Positions 7,842-15,538 of a DNA stretch of 34,251 bases are shown piece by piece. Within the stretch, counting starts at the first letter, position 1. Each line of letters starts with the position of its first letter. Made by a program: the position numbers and the translations under genes. The notes beneath the pieces were generated by a model, which saw only the letters and a list, made by a program, of their open reading frames with translations, did not search any database and had not been told where the DNA came from. The DNA is from Agrobacterium tumefaciens (GTDB lineage: Bacteria; Pseudomonadota; Alphaproteobacteria; Rhizobiales; Rhizobiaceae), in contig NZ_WJOK01000040.1 in NCBI RefSeq assembly GCF_009649785.1, positions 1 through 34,251 on the forward strand. The letters run 5' to 3'.

Positions 7842-8831
7842 TTAAAATTGCTCCCGGCTATCGCTTCTGGGATCATTATTCACCTGATGAGGCGCATATA
7901 GATCGCTGCGGGCTTTTCGCCGCCATGGTCGTGCGGGATTTTCACGATCGATAGCAATGTCTGCTATTGCGATAGCCGGTAAACCGTTCATCGGGCATTG
8001 CGCCACCCAACGGCCATCCGGTGCGGCGATTCCCGAGGGAGCAGCTGTACTCTGAGCCGCCAAGGTGGAATAGCTGGCCCAATAGGTGTTGCTCACCGCA
8101 TGCCCCAATATTTCGGCTGCAAATGCCGGGGCATTGGACGGGCCATCACCTGCGGTGGAAAACAGCACGCAATCGACGTTCAGCTTCTCGTATTCCATGA
8201 ATATTTCTGGGTAGTGCGCCTCCATGCCGAGCGCGCAACCAAAACGGAAGCCATCGATTTCAAACGTCACCGGTACAGTTCCCGGCGAGTACATGAACGA
8301 GATTTTGGTGTTCGACAGCAGGCGCTCATCGTAGCGAGTTATAAGCTTCCCGCGATCGGAGATGACGTACAGGCTGTTATACGGTCGATGTGGCGGAGTA
8401 AGCTGATGGACGGAACCGAGAATCGTCCAAAGCTTCAGCCTTCGCGCCAGTTTTCTGGTCGCTTCCAGTTCTCTGCGCAGAGTTTCCCATTCAAAGCGCG
8501 TCCAGTCGGAAGGCCCGATTTCTCTCGGCCCAGTTTCGGACATGATGCGTTTATTGGGCCAGCACGTTGCCCCTTCCGGAAAATGGATGAGACGGGCGCC
8601 GGCCTTATGGGCATCGCACATGAGGCGACGCATTTCTTGCCCGGCTGCTTTCAGTGCCGAAACCATACGAGGGTCGTCGACCAGCGACGTTTGCGCGACA
8701 GCCATTCGTAAAGAAGGGCTAACTGGCATGTCGGGAGTTCGGCGGATATGCTTGAGCGCCGCCGTATAGGACTCGCCGGTTTTCGCTGCACGAGCTCTTA
8801 CGCGGCGTTTGAAATTATTATTTTGCGTCAT
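7842..8831 (-). CDS. Carbon-nitrogen hydrolase (nitrilase) fold protein, probably catalytically inactive
   Basis: This 329-residue protein has a nitrilase-superfamily body from about residue 42 (LRMAVAQTSL) to about 315. The first catalytic residue, Glu86, is present in FPEGATCWP. The usual catalytic Lys position (Y-x-K) reads YDER, placing Glu169 there. The usual nucleophile motif (I-C-Y-D-x-x-F-P-E) reads ALGMEAHYPE, placing Gly202 where Cys is expected. The nearest Cys, 199, is three residues early. The protein may therefore be a non-enzymatic relative, although my alignment is by eye. A basic N-terminal segment (residues 7-31, FKRRVRARAAKTGESYTAAL and following) is foreign to nitrilases. 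The ATG at 8831 follows AAAGGCCTGATC; the frame continues 53 codons upstream without family features. It is divergent from the kinase-like gene at 9104. Confidence 0.85.
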   Translation of the reverse strand: MTQNNNFKRRVRARAAKTGESYTAALKHIRRTPDMPVSPSLRMAVAQTSLVDDPRMVSALKAAGQEMRRLMCDAHKAGARLIHFPEGATCWPNKRIMSETGPREIGPSDWTRFEWETLRRELEATRKLARRLKLWTILGSVHQLTPPHRPYNSLYVISDRGKLITRYDERLLSNTKISFMYSPGTVPVTFEIDGFRFGCALGMEAHYPEIFMEYEKLNVDCVLFSTAGDGPSNAPAFAAEILGHAVSNTYWASYSTLAAQSTAAPSGIAAPDGRWVAQCPMNGLPAIAIADIAIDRENPARPWRRKARSDLYAPHQVNNDPRSDSREQF

Positions 8832-9103
8832 GATCAGGCCTTTCACGTCCCGGACGCGATTCCCCAGCAACCCGCCCGAAACGATCGGACCAAGACAGTA
8901 GCCTGAGACAACGACAGTCCCTTTGCCTCCGTTCAAGACCATGCTGGGGAAGGTCTGGGAGGTTAGGCGCAGGCTTCGCCTTTTTGTCACTATCAGTGGG
9001 AAAACGTTGAGTCGTCAAGCTACCGCAATTCCGCATTACATGAACCGGAGAATTCGACACTCCGACATCTTCACGTCTTTCTCGACTATTATCTTCAGAA
9101 GGC

Positions 9104-9670
9104 ATGACAGGGCTTTGGGCAGTCGCGGCGATGGGCAGAAGAAATTATTTGATTGAGGGTATCTCCGGGGCTGGTAAAACCTCGGTTGCAACGGAACTTC
9201 AGCAACGCGGCCTTCATGTGATTCACGGCGACCGTGAACTGGCTTACAAAGGCGACCCCGAAACGGGCGAACCCATGGATGTCGCGCTGTTTCAGGGCGA
9301 CGACACAAAAATCGCCTTCCGTCACCGACATCACATCTGGAATGTCGAAAAAGTTCGGCAGCTTGTGGCTGATCAAGAGCACGCCGTCACCTTCTTCTGT
9401 GGCGGATCGAGAAATTTTCGACGCTTTATAGATCTGTTCGATGAGGTCTTCGTTCTGGATGTCGACGCAGCGACCTTACAAAGACGGCTGGCTGCCAGGC
9501 CGGAGGATGAGTTCGGTGGCAATCTGGCCGAAAGACAATTTGTCCTGCAACTCCACGCAACGAATGAAGACCTTCCAGTCGGTGCATCTGCCATTGATTC
9601 ATCGAGGTCTTTGGGAGTGGTGGTGGATGATATTCTGGCTCGTTGCAATGTTCCGAAGGCAGGAAATTAA
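9104..9670 (+). CDS. P-loop nucleoside/nucleotide kinase-like ATPase
   Basis: This is a 188-residue protein with a Walker A motif, LIEGISGAGKTSVATELQQR, close to its N-terminus. An IHGDRELAYKGDPETGE segment follows, then a Walker-B-like hydrophobic strand ending in DEVFVLDVD, and a lid-like RRLAARPEDEFGG. This is the build of small AAA_33 or shikimate/adenylate-kinase-like proteins with unknown substrate. ATG 9131 (MGRRNYLIEG) fits the family start better than ATG 9104, which has AGAAGG only one base away; I keep the longer form because neither site is clearly better. It is divergent from the nitrilase-fold gene, with 272 bp between them. No partner gene reveals the substrate. Confidence 0.8.
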   Translation: MTGLWAVAAMGRRNYLIEGISGAGKTSVATELQQRGLHVIHGDRELAYKGDPETGEPMDVALFQGDDTKIAFRHRHHIWNVEKVRQLVADQEHAVTFFCGGSRNFRRFIDLFDEVFVLDVDAATLQRRLAARPEDEFGGNLAERQFVLQLHATNEDLPVGASAIDSSRSLGVVVDDILARCNVPKAGN

Positions 9671-9743
9671 CACGCTGCGGTTCCCGTCACCTTCGTTTTG
9701 ATCACAATGCGGTGCAGCATGATTTTTTGCTGCATCTGCTCTT

Positions 9744-9758
9744 GTTCATCTCCCGTTC
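9744..9758 (+). promoter_or_regulatory. Tandem GTTCATCT repeat, candidate response-regulator or LexA site
   Basis: GTTCATCTCCC-GTTCATCTGG is an 8-bp direct repeat with an 11-bp period, about 170 bases upstream of the secreted-protein gene at 9925. The spacing suits an OmpR/PhoB-family regulator binding one DNA face. It also formally satisfies GTTC-N7-GTTC, the alphaproteobacterial LexA box. The extended identity beyond GTTC favours the first reading. Confidence 0.45.
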
Positions 9759-9924
9759 ATCTGGCACCCTGCGCAGCATGATTTGCCTTGGCTGCCGGTG
9801 CAGCCGTCAAGGAAACATGGCCGCCAACGCGCGGCTGTCATCGCTGCCAAAACCTTTGGCCTTAAGCTTTTACCGTGCCTGCCGGGTTCACCCGGTGCGC
9901 CCTTAATTTGCCAGGGGACAAGAT

Positions 9925-10575
9925 ATGTCGCCACGAACGGGCTTCGCCCTGTTGTTTTCTCTGTTCGCCGCGATTGGCACCAACGCCCGTGCCGATGAGC
10001 CGGAGTTGATCTGGAAGCCGGTCAAGAATTCCGATCGTTCCTATACGGCGCGTATCGGTGCGAAGCTGCCGGTCGAGACGCCGATCCGGGCGGGGCTGGA
10101 AATGGGCATGAATGCCTCCAGGACGGGGCAGGTGGTGGATACGCCAGTAAGGTTGTGGGGCAATGTCACGCTGCTGGCGGAGCAGCTGCCCGGCGTGTCG
10201 CTTGCCCGTGATGTCGGTGTCCTCTTCAACGCGTTGACGGGGTCGAGCAGCGTTTCCATGACGTCGCGACAGAAACGCATTGTTACGCCGGAACTGGATA
10301 TCGAGGCCAACCGCAATTTCACGGTGCGTTATGACGGCACGGCGCAGCAATGGAACGGGCTGGACGTATCGCAGTCGCTGCGCCTTTCCCGCTCGGAAAC
10401 CGGCACGGCTTTCGTGCTGACGGGGGCAAGCCGCAACAGCTTCAACGAGTTCAGCAGCGGCGTGGCCGTGGAGCAGAAGATCGGCGATCACCTGACAGTG
10501 CGCGGAACGCTCGATCAGGGATATGCGGATCATTTTCGGCCGGGTGTGAGTGCGCGGTATAGTATTCGGTGGTGA
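9925..10575 (+). CDS. Secreted protein of unknown function, possibly an outer-membrane beta-barrel
   Basis: This 216-residue protein has a signal peptide (MSPRTGFALLFSLFAAIGTNARA, cleavage probably before DEPEL). The mature part is rich in alternating polar and hydrophobic strands, including a C-terminal HLTVRGTLDQGYADHFRPGV and ending in ...YSIRW. A terminal aromatic residue on a predicted strand is typical of outer-membrane barrels. I recognise no named family. The start is supported by AGGGGACAAGAT just before the ATG. It appears monocistronic, with a tandem GTTCATCT repeat upstream and an 85-bp RIME-like repeat downstream. Confidence 0.8.
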   Translation: MSPRTGFALLFSLFAAIGTNARADEPELIWKPVKNSDRSYTARIGAKLPVETPIRAGLEMGMNASRTGQVVDTPVRLWGNVTLLAEQLPGVSLARDVGVLFNALTGSSSVSMTSRQKRIVTPELDIEANRNFTVRYDGTAQQWNGLDVSQSLRLSRSETGTAFVLTGASRNSFNEFSSGVAVEQKIGDHLTVRGTLDQGYADHFRPGVSARYSIRW

Positions 10576-10639
10576 GGGGCGTCACCGGTTATCGTATGGA
10601 TGAGCAGAAGGTGATAGACGTTCTTGCGCCGCATTCGGC

Positions 10640-10724
10640 GTCATCCTTGGGCTAGTCCCATGGATCTAATCACGTCGCATAAAATCGCGACGTTGCAGAG
10701 GCTCGGGACAGGCCCGAGCATGAC
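10640..10724. repeat. RIME-like palindromic intergenic repeat, copy 1
   Basis: The outer ends GTCATCC...GCATGAC are inverted. The left arm contains a CTTGGGCTAGTCCCATGG hairpin and the right arm a GCTCGGGACAGGCCCGAGC hairpin. The element is 85 bp, the same length as the copy at 24643-24727 and built the same way, but its arms have diverged more. It lies just after the secreted-protein gene and before the end of sthA. Confidence 0.75.
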
Positions 10725-10776
10725 GGAGGAGAGGTTTGCGCACATTGCAAACGATCTCCACCCGCAACAGCCAGCC

Positions 10777-12180
10777 TCAATCCTTCTTCAGCTCACCCAT
10801 GCGGTTCCACGCGTCGAGACCGGCAATCTTGTAGGCCTCGGCAAGCGTGGGATAGTTGAAGGTGTTCTCGACAAAATATTCCACCGTACCCTTCAGGTTC
10901 AGCACCGCCTGGCCGATATGCACCAGTTCGGTGGCACCTTCGCCGACGATGTGGACGCCGAGCAGACGGCGGGTTTTCAGCGAGAAGATCATCTTCAGCA
11001 ACCCGCTGTCGAGACCCATGATATGGCCGCGTGAGGTTTCGCGGAAATGGGCGATGCCGCATTCATAGGGAATGTGGCGTTCGGTGACTTCTTCTTCCGT
11101 CAGGCCGCAGGTGGAGATTTCCGGAACGGCATAGATGCCGTAAGGGAAGAACTGCGGCGGTTCACCGGCCGGTGCACCGACCGCGTGGCGGGCGGCGATA
11201 CGGCCCTGTTCCATCGAGGTGGAGGCGAGGCTCGGAAAACCGATGATATCGCCGGCGGCGTAAATGTTCGGCACTGTTGTCTGGAAGGTCTCGGGATTGA
11301 CCTTCAGGCGGCCGCGGCTGTCGGCTTCCAGCCCACAGGCGGAAAGATTGAGCGTATCGGTTGCGCCGACGCGTCCGGCGGCGAACAACACCGTCTCGGC
11401 TTTAAGGACGCGGCCGTTGCTGAGCGAAACGAGGCACTTGCCGCTGTCGTCGCGCTCCACCTTTTCCGCTTTCTGGCCGAAGATCAGCTTCATGTTACGG
11501 TCGCGCAACTGATAGGTGAAGTCCTCGACGATTTCCTTGTCGATGAATTCCAGCATGGTTTCGCGCGGTTCCACCACCGTTACCTGCGTGTCGAGCGCAC
11601 TGAAGATCGTGGCATATTCGATGCCGATGACGCCCGCGCCGACAACGACCATGGAGCGCGGCAGTTCCTTGATCTCGAGTATCTCGTCCGAATCGAGCAC
11701 TGCCGCGCCGTCGAAGGGAATATGCGGTGGCCGGTAGGGCCGCGTGCCGATGGCGAGCAGAATGGAAGCGCCGGTGACGTTCATGACTTCACCGTCGTTC
11801 TTCACCACCTTCACCGTGTTGGCATCGACGAAGCTTGCCGTGCCGCGAATGTGCTGCACGCGGTTGCGGGCGAACTGGTGTTCCAGCACCTCGACCTCGT
11901 GGTCGAGCGTGATCAGCAGGCGGCGGCGCAGATCGTCCGCGTCGATTTCCTGCTTGACGCGATAGGAGCGGCCGTAAAAACCGCGTTCGCGCCAGCCGGT
12001 GAGATTGAGCGCGGTTTCGCGCAATGTCTTGGAAGGGATGGTACCTGTGTGCACCGAAACGCCGCCGACGCGGCTGCCCTTCTCGATGACCAGAACCCTC
12101 TTTTCGAGCTTGGCGGCCTGGATGGCGGCGCGTCTTCCCGCCGGACCGCTGCCGATAACAATCAGATCGAACTGGTACAT
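10777..12180 (-). CDS. sthA: Soluble pyridine nucleotide transhydrogenase (Si-specific NAD(P)+ transhydrogenase)
   Basis: SthA is a cytoplasmic FAD enzyme that transfers hydride between NADPH and NAD+, usually draining excess NADPH. The 467-residue protein begins MYQFDLIVIGSGPAGRRAAI with the FAD-binding G-x-G-x-x-G. It then has SVHTGTIPSKTLRE, where the redox-active CxxxxC of lipoamide and glutathione reductases is replaced by Thr and Ser, diagnostic of this family. A second nucleotide-binding motif follows (VVVGAGVIGIEYA), then NIYAAGDIIG and the C-terminal dimerisation domain. ATG 12180 gives the normal family length; the open frame extends much further upstream but without homologous sequence. 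The gene is transcribed alone. Confidence 0.95.
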   Translation of the reverse strand: MYQFDLIVIGSGPAGRRAAIQAAKLEKRVLVIEKGSRVGGVSVHTGTIPSKTLRETALNLTGWRERGFYGRSYRVKQEIDADDLRRRLLITLDHEVEVLEHQFARNRVQHIRGTASFVDANTVKVVKNDGEVMNVTGASILLAIGTRPYRPPHIPFDGAAVLDSDEILEIKELPRSMVVVGAGVIGIEYATIFSALDTQVTVVEPRETMLEFIDKEIVEDFTYQLRDRNMKLIFGQKAEKVERDDSGKCLVSLSNGRVLKAETVLFAAGRVGATDTLNLSACGLEADSRGRLKVNPETFQTTVPNIYAAGDIIGFPSLASTSMEQGRIAARHAVGAPAGEPPQFFPYGIYAVPEISTCGLTEEEVTERHIPYECGIAHFRETSRGHIMGLDSGLLKMIFSLKTRRLLGVHIVGEGATELVHIGQAVLNLKGTVEYFVENTFNYPTLAEAYKIAGLDAWNRMGELKKD

Positions 12181-12723
12181 GAAAACCCCGGAACAGAATG
12201 TATTGCAATGACCGGATGTCGCATCCGGGATGGCGCTGCCGCGAAATGGTCGTGATGCCATTTTGACCAGGGGAAGTGATTCCCTTGTCAGCCTTGCACA
12301 CAAGAGTGCAATGCAACAAACGCCTGCGTCAATCTGTAGCGCAATAATCTGACGGATTCGTAACCGTTTTGTCCGCTTGTCGTTTTGCGACGCAAAGATG
12401 CGCCTTTGCGCCCGGCACGGCCTTCGCCGTCGGGTTTTCGCGGTTTCAGACGGGTTGTGCCCGGTCACGCTCTGATTGGGTTTGGAGTGGACGGATGCTT
12501 GCGCGACCGGGCCTTTCCAGAAAGCCGTATTTCGCAAGAGGCAGTGCACGGCCTTTTGCGAAATGGTCCTGTCACCATGAACGTGCCACCGTTCCCACCA
12601 CCAGGACCGTCCTTCGGTTTACGCCACGTCTGGCGTCTACCCAGCAGGACTGCATTCAAGATAACAGGGTAAGGCGGGGCGGGGAAAAGCGGGGATGGAT
12701 TTTCGCGCGCCGGTTCTTTCTCG
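12181..12723. other. Intergenic region between sthA and the DUF1003 gene
   Basis: No convincing gene is present in about 540 bases; the longer frames have no ribosome binding site or family features. An imperfect palindrome, AGGGGAAGTGATTCCCTT (12269-12286), lies about 90 bases upstream of the sthA start and could be an operator. It should also hold the sthA promoter, which I cannot place precisely. Confidence 0.35.
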
Positions 12724-13257
12724 TCAGTCTTCTTTCCGGGTCACATGGCGGTGAAGGGCAGCGAGGTCCTGCCTGAGTGCTGCCAGTTCGGCCAGTACCT
12801 TCACGTCGATCTTTTCGTGCAGAGACAGCACCTCAAGCTCGGCTTTCAGGTTCACCTCATAATCCTTGGCGGCCTCGAAGCGGTCACGAGCGGCCTGCCG
12901 GTTCTGCGACATCATGATGATCGGCGCCTGAATGGCCGCGAGCATGGAGAGCAGAAGATTGAGGAAGATGAAGGGGTAGGGGTCGAAGGCCCGCGTCGTC
13001 AGCACGATGGTGTTGATGATTGCCCAGAACACCAGGAAAAAGCAGAAGCTGAGGATAAATCCCCAGGAGCCGCCAACCCTTGCAATGCTGTCGGCCAGCC
13101 TGTCGCCCAGGTTTGCCCCGGCGGAAAATTCCGCATTGGTGTCGGTCGAGACCAGCTTTTTCTGGTGCGACAGTTCCAGAATACGACGCTCGACCTCGCC
13201 GATTTCCCGGGAGGAGCGCTTGAAGTGTGAAACGATATAGTCGGAGATGTCTGACAC
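12724..13257 (-). CDS. DUF1003 family membrane protein
   Basis: Starting from GTG 13257 the product has 177 residues. It has an N-terminal soluble part with ERRILELSHQKK, then the DUF1003 core: LADSIARVGGSWGFILSFCF, a two-helix membrane region (about residues 65-125), and the hallmark FDPYPFIFLNLLLSMLAAIQ followed by APIIMMSQNRQAARDR. A helical, charged tail ends it. DUF1003 proteins are small inner-membrane proteins without a firmly established function. The frame also extends to a TTG at 13317, 20 codons upstream, with no good ribosome binding site; GAGAAG before GTG 13257 favours the shorter form. It lies about 110 bases downstream of the LTA-synthase-like gene on the same strand and could be co-transcribed with it. 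Confidence 0.85.
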   Translation of the reverse strand: MSDISDYIVSHFKRSSREIGEVERRILELSHQKKLVSTDTNAEFSAGANLGDRLADSIARVGGSWGFILSFCFFLVFWAIINTIVLTTRAFDPYPFIFLNLLLSMLAAIQAPIIMMSQNRQAARDRFEAAKDYEVNLKAELEVLSLHEKIDVKVLAELAALRQDLAALHRHVTRKED

Positions 13258-13366
13258 GGTGCTTCTCGTGGTGCTGATGGTTCGGTACGGCCCTGTCGAG
13301 ATAAACCCGCATGGCAAAGGAATTCAAACGATTTCCGCTGCCATGCCGTTCAGCCATCCAGACCCA

Positions 13367-15307
13367 TCAGACAGAGGGCTTAGCGTCATTTACCCAGTTG
13401 AAGCCGGGGAAGAAGCGCTCTCGGCCATATTGCTCGCCGAACATCATGTCGAATTGCAGCAGGCGATAATTGCGCACCACGTCCGGAATGGAATTGGGTG
13501 AAATCGACCAGTCGGGCAGGGCCTTGCCATCCGTTGCCACCAGCATATGCCGGTCGACAACGGAAAACGCATCCTGCACTTCACCCAAAGTCCCCGTATA
13601 GAAGGGGTCTGAGAAACCGGCTGTTTTCAGTACGTGATAGGGCAGCAGCGCCGGGCTGATGGTGCCGATATTCTTGCGCACGCCCGTCTTCGAGGACCAG
13701 ACGACAAGCGGCGTCTCGTGTTCCTTTTTCATGACTTCCAGCGGCGCGCGGCGGCTGGCCACCATGCCCGGCATGTAGCCGCTTTCCACGAATGTCTGGC
13801 CAAGCGGCGGCAGGTGATCGCCGAAGAGCACTATGATGGTTTCGCGCTCGCGCTTTTTTGCCCAGCGCATCAGCTTCAGAAGGGCGTCGTCGGCCTCCGC
13901 CACGCCCTGCGCATAGGTACCAAGCGCCTGCGATGCGGAAGCGGAAAGATCGCCCTCTACGCCGATGGTGTTGCTGGCATAACGGCCCGCCTCGTAAGGT
14001 CCGTGTCCCTGCAGGGTGACGGCGAAGAGGAAGAGCGGGTTGCGCGCATCGTCCGCGGCCACCATGATCTGGTCCATCAGCGCGTCGTCGGAGGCGAAGT
14101 TGCCGCGCTTTTCCATGGGCGGCAATGTCTCTTCCGAGCGGAACTCCTCGAAGCCGAAATTCCTGTAGACTTCCTTGCGGTTCCAGAACCATTCCTGAAA
14201 CGGATGCATGGCGATGGCCGAATATCCTTCGCCACGGAAGAAGCTGGCAAGCGAGGGCACCGGGCGGCGGATATATTGCTGGTAGGGAATGCTGCCATAG
14301 GGCAGGAAGGCGTTGGAAAAGCCGGTCAGCGCCTCGAATTCCACATTCGCCGTCATGCCGCCGAATTCCGGCGAGAACACGTTGCCGGATTGCTTGGCGC
14401 GGATGTTGGGCATCGGATCAACAGAGAGCTTCACGTTTTCAAGCCGTGTCGGATCCCAAAGCGATTCGCTCATCAACATGATGACATCAGGGTAATCGCC
14501 CGTGTTGGCGGCAAAGGCGGCGGGTTCCGAGGTCAGGTCCGCAATGCTGTTTTCGCCGTAACCCTGCGGCGCCGAGACGTTGGCCATGGGAATATTGAAA
14601 GCAAAGGCCATCAGGAAACCGTTATGGCGGTAATTCTCCTGTTGATCCCACATCATGGGGATTATGTTGAGACGATCGCGCACCCACGAATAATGCGAAT
14701 AGTCCATGAGCGAGGCGAGGCCGGCCAGAAGCGGCAGCGCCAGCACAAGACCTGCGGCGCGTTCGCGCCAGCTCAAGCCCGGCGAATAACGCCGCGCCAG
14801 CAGCCACAGGGTGGAAAGGGCCGCAACCGTGGCGCAAAGGCCAAGGCCGACCAGCACGGCCGTCAGCGGCTGGGCTTTCAGCATGGTGGGCAGAAGCTCG
14901 AGGATCTGCCGGCCGAACAGCAGGTCGGAGGGATAAAGCGGATCGGAGAGATAGGTCTGTTTCTGCGCGGAAATAAGCCCTGTCAGCGCGCAAAGCGGCG
15001 CAACGGCGATGAGCGACAGGTAACGGCGGCCGAGGATGGAATCCAGCGCTACGAGCAGCAGCAGCACGGCGGCGATGGTGGTCATGCCGGGGCGGGCGGA
15101 TGAGGTGAGGAAGGTGCCGACATCAACTAGCGAACCGCGGGCGATCCATTCCAGCGCGACGACAAGCACGACCGACGAAAATGTCAGATTGGCAAGCGTG
15201 TAGGCCTTACCCGAAAGCTTGGAAAGGCTCCGCGTCCATGCAGGCGAAAAGACAAAATCAGCCTTTTCGGAAGCCGTTGTTTTTGGCGCCGAATTTCTCA
15301 AACTCAT
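13367..15307 (-). CDS. LTA synthase-like sulfatase-family membrane protein (probable phosphoglycerol or phosphoethanolamine transferase)
   Basis: The 646-residue protein has about five N-terminal membrane helices (to about residue 210) and a large periplasmic alkaline-phosphatase/sulfatase-fold domain. Residues matching the LtaS active site are visible: MSESLWDP (metal-binding Glu), EFGGMTANVEFE (nucleophile Thr), AMHPFQEWFWNR, and VLFGDHLPP (Asp-His metal ligands). Gram-negative members transfer phosphoglycerol or phosphoethanolamine from phospholipid to periplasmic or cell-surface glycans; in rhizobia, cyclic glucan is one plausible acceptor. The acceptor cannot be read from sequence. A near-perfect PHO box lies in the divergent region shared with nadE (15368-15385), so phosphate control is possible. 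DUF1003 follows downstream. Confidence 0.88.
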   Translation of the reverse strand: MSLRNSAPKTTASEKADFVFSPAWTRSLSKLSGKAYTLANLTFSSVVLVVALEWIARGSLVDVGTFLTSSARPGMTTIAAVLLLLVALDSILGRRYLSLIAVAPLCALTGLISAQKQTYLSDPLYPSDLLFGRQILELLPTMLKAQPLTAVLVGLGLCATVAALSTLWLLARRYSPGLSWRERAAGLVLALPLLAGLASLMDYSHYSWVRDRLNIIPMMWDQQENYRHNGFLMAFAFNIPMANVSAPQGYGENSIADLTSEPAAFAANTGDYPDVIMLMSESLWDPTRLENVKLSVDPMPNIRAKQSGNVFSPEFGGMTANVEFEALTGFSNAFLPYGSIPYQQYIRRPVPSLASFFRGEGYSAIAMHPFQEWFWNRKEVYRNFGFEEFRSEETLPPMEKRGNFASDDALMDQIMVAADDARNPLFLFAVTLQGHGPYEAGRYASNTIGVEGDLSASASQALGTYAQGVAEADDALLKLMRWAKKRERETIIVLFGDHLPPLGQTFVESGYMPGMVASRRAPLEVMKKEHETPLVVWSSKTGVRKNIGTISPALLPYHVLKTAGFSDPFYTGTLGEVQDAFSVVDRHMLVATDGKALPDWSISPNSIPDVVRNYRLLQFDMMFGEQYGRERFFPGFNWVNDAKPSV

Positions 15308-15367
15308 ACTCCGGTATTACGAGGCGACACCGCGCAATTCGGGGAGGTGAATCGGGGCGTCGCAAAA

Positions 15368-15385
15368 CTGTCATGTAACTGTCAC
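15368..15385 (+). promoter_or_regulatory. PHO box (PhoB-binding site)
   Basis: CTGTCAT-GTAA-CTGTCAC matches the classical PHO box, two 7-bp direct repeats separated by four bases, at 13 of 14 repeat positions. It sits between the LTA-synthase-like gene (start 15307, minus) and nadE (start 15539, plus), 61 bases from the former and 154 from the latter. The orientation of the repeats is that usually seen for activation of the rightward gene. Confidence 0.75.
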
Positions 15386-15538
15386 ATAAGCGCGATGAAC
15401 GCGACATGAACTTTGCGGAGTGTGGCCGGTGCGGTGATAACCTTAGCGTGAATGCCGGTTGCGGCTTCATCCTATCAAGGTGGTGCGGCATGCAATTGCC
15501 GCGTTGCGGAGCGGGCACGGGCGCGGTATTGAAAAGCC

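Noticed and set aside
12369..12776. Open frame of 135 codons between sthA and DUF1003
   Set aside because: No ribosome binding site, no family features, and it overlaps the DUF1003 coding end.
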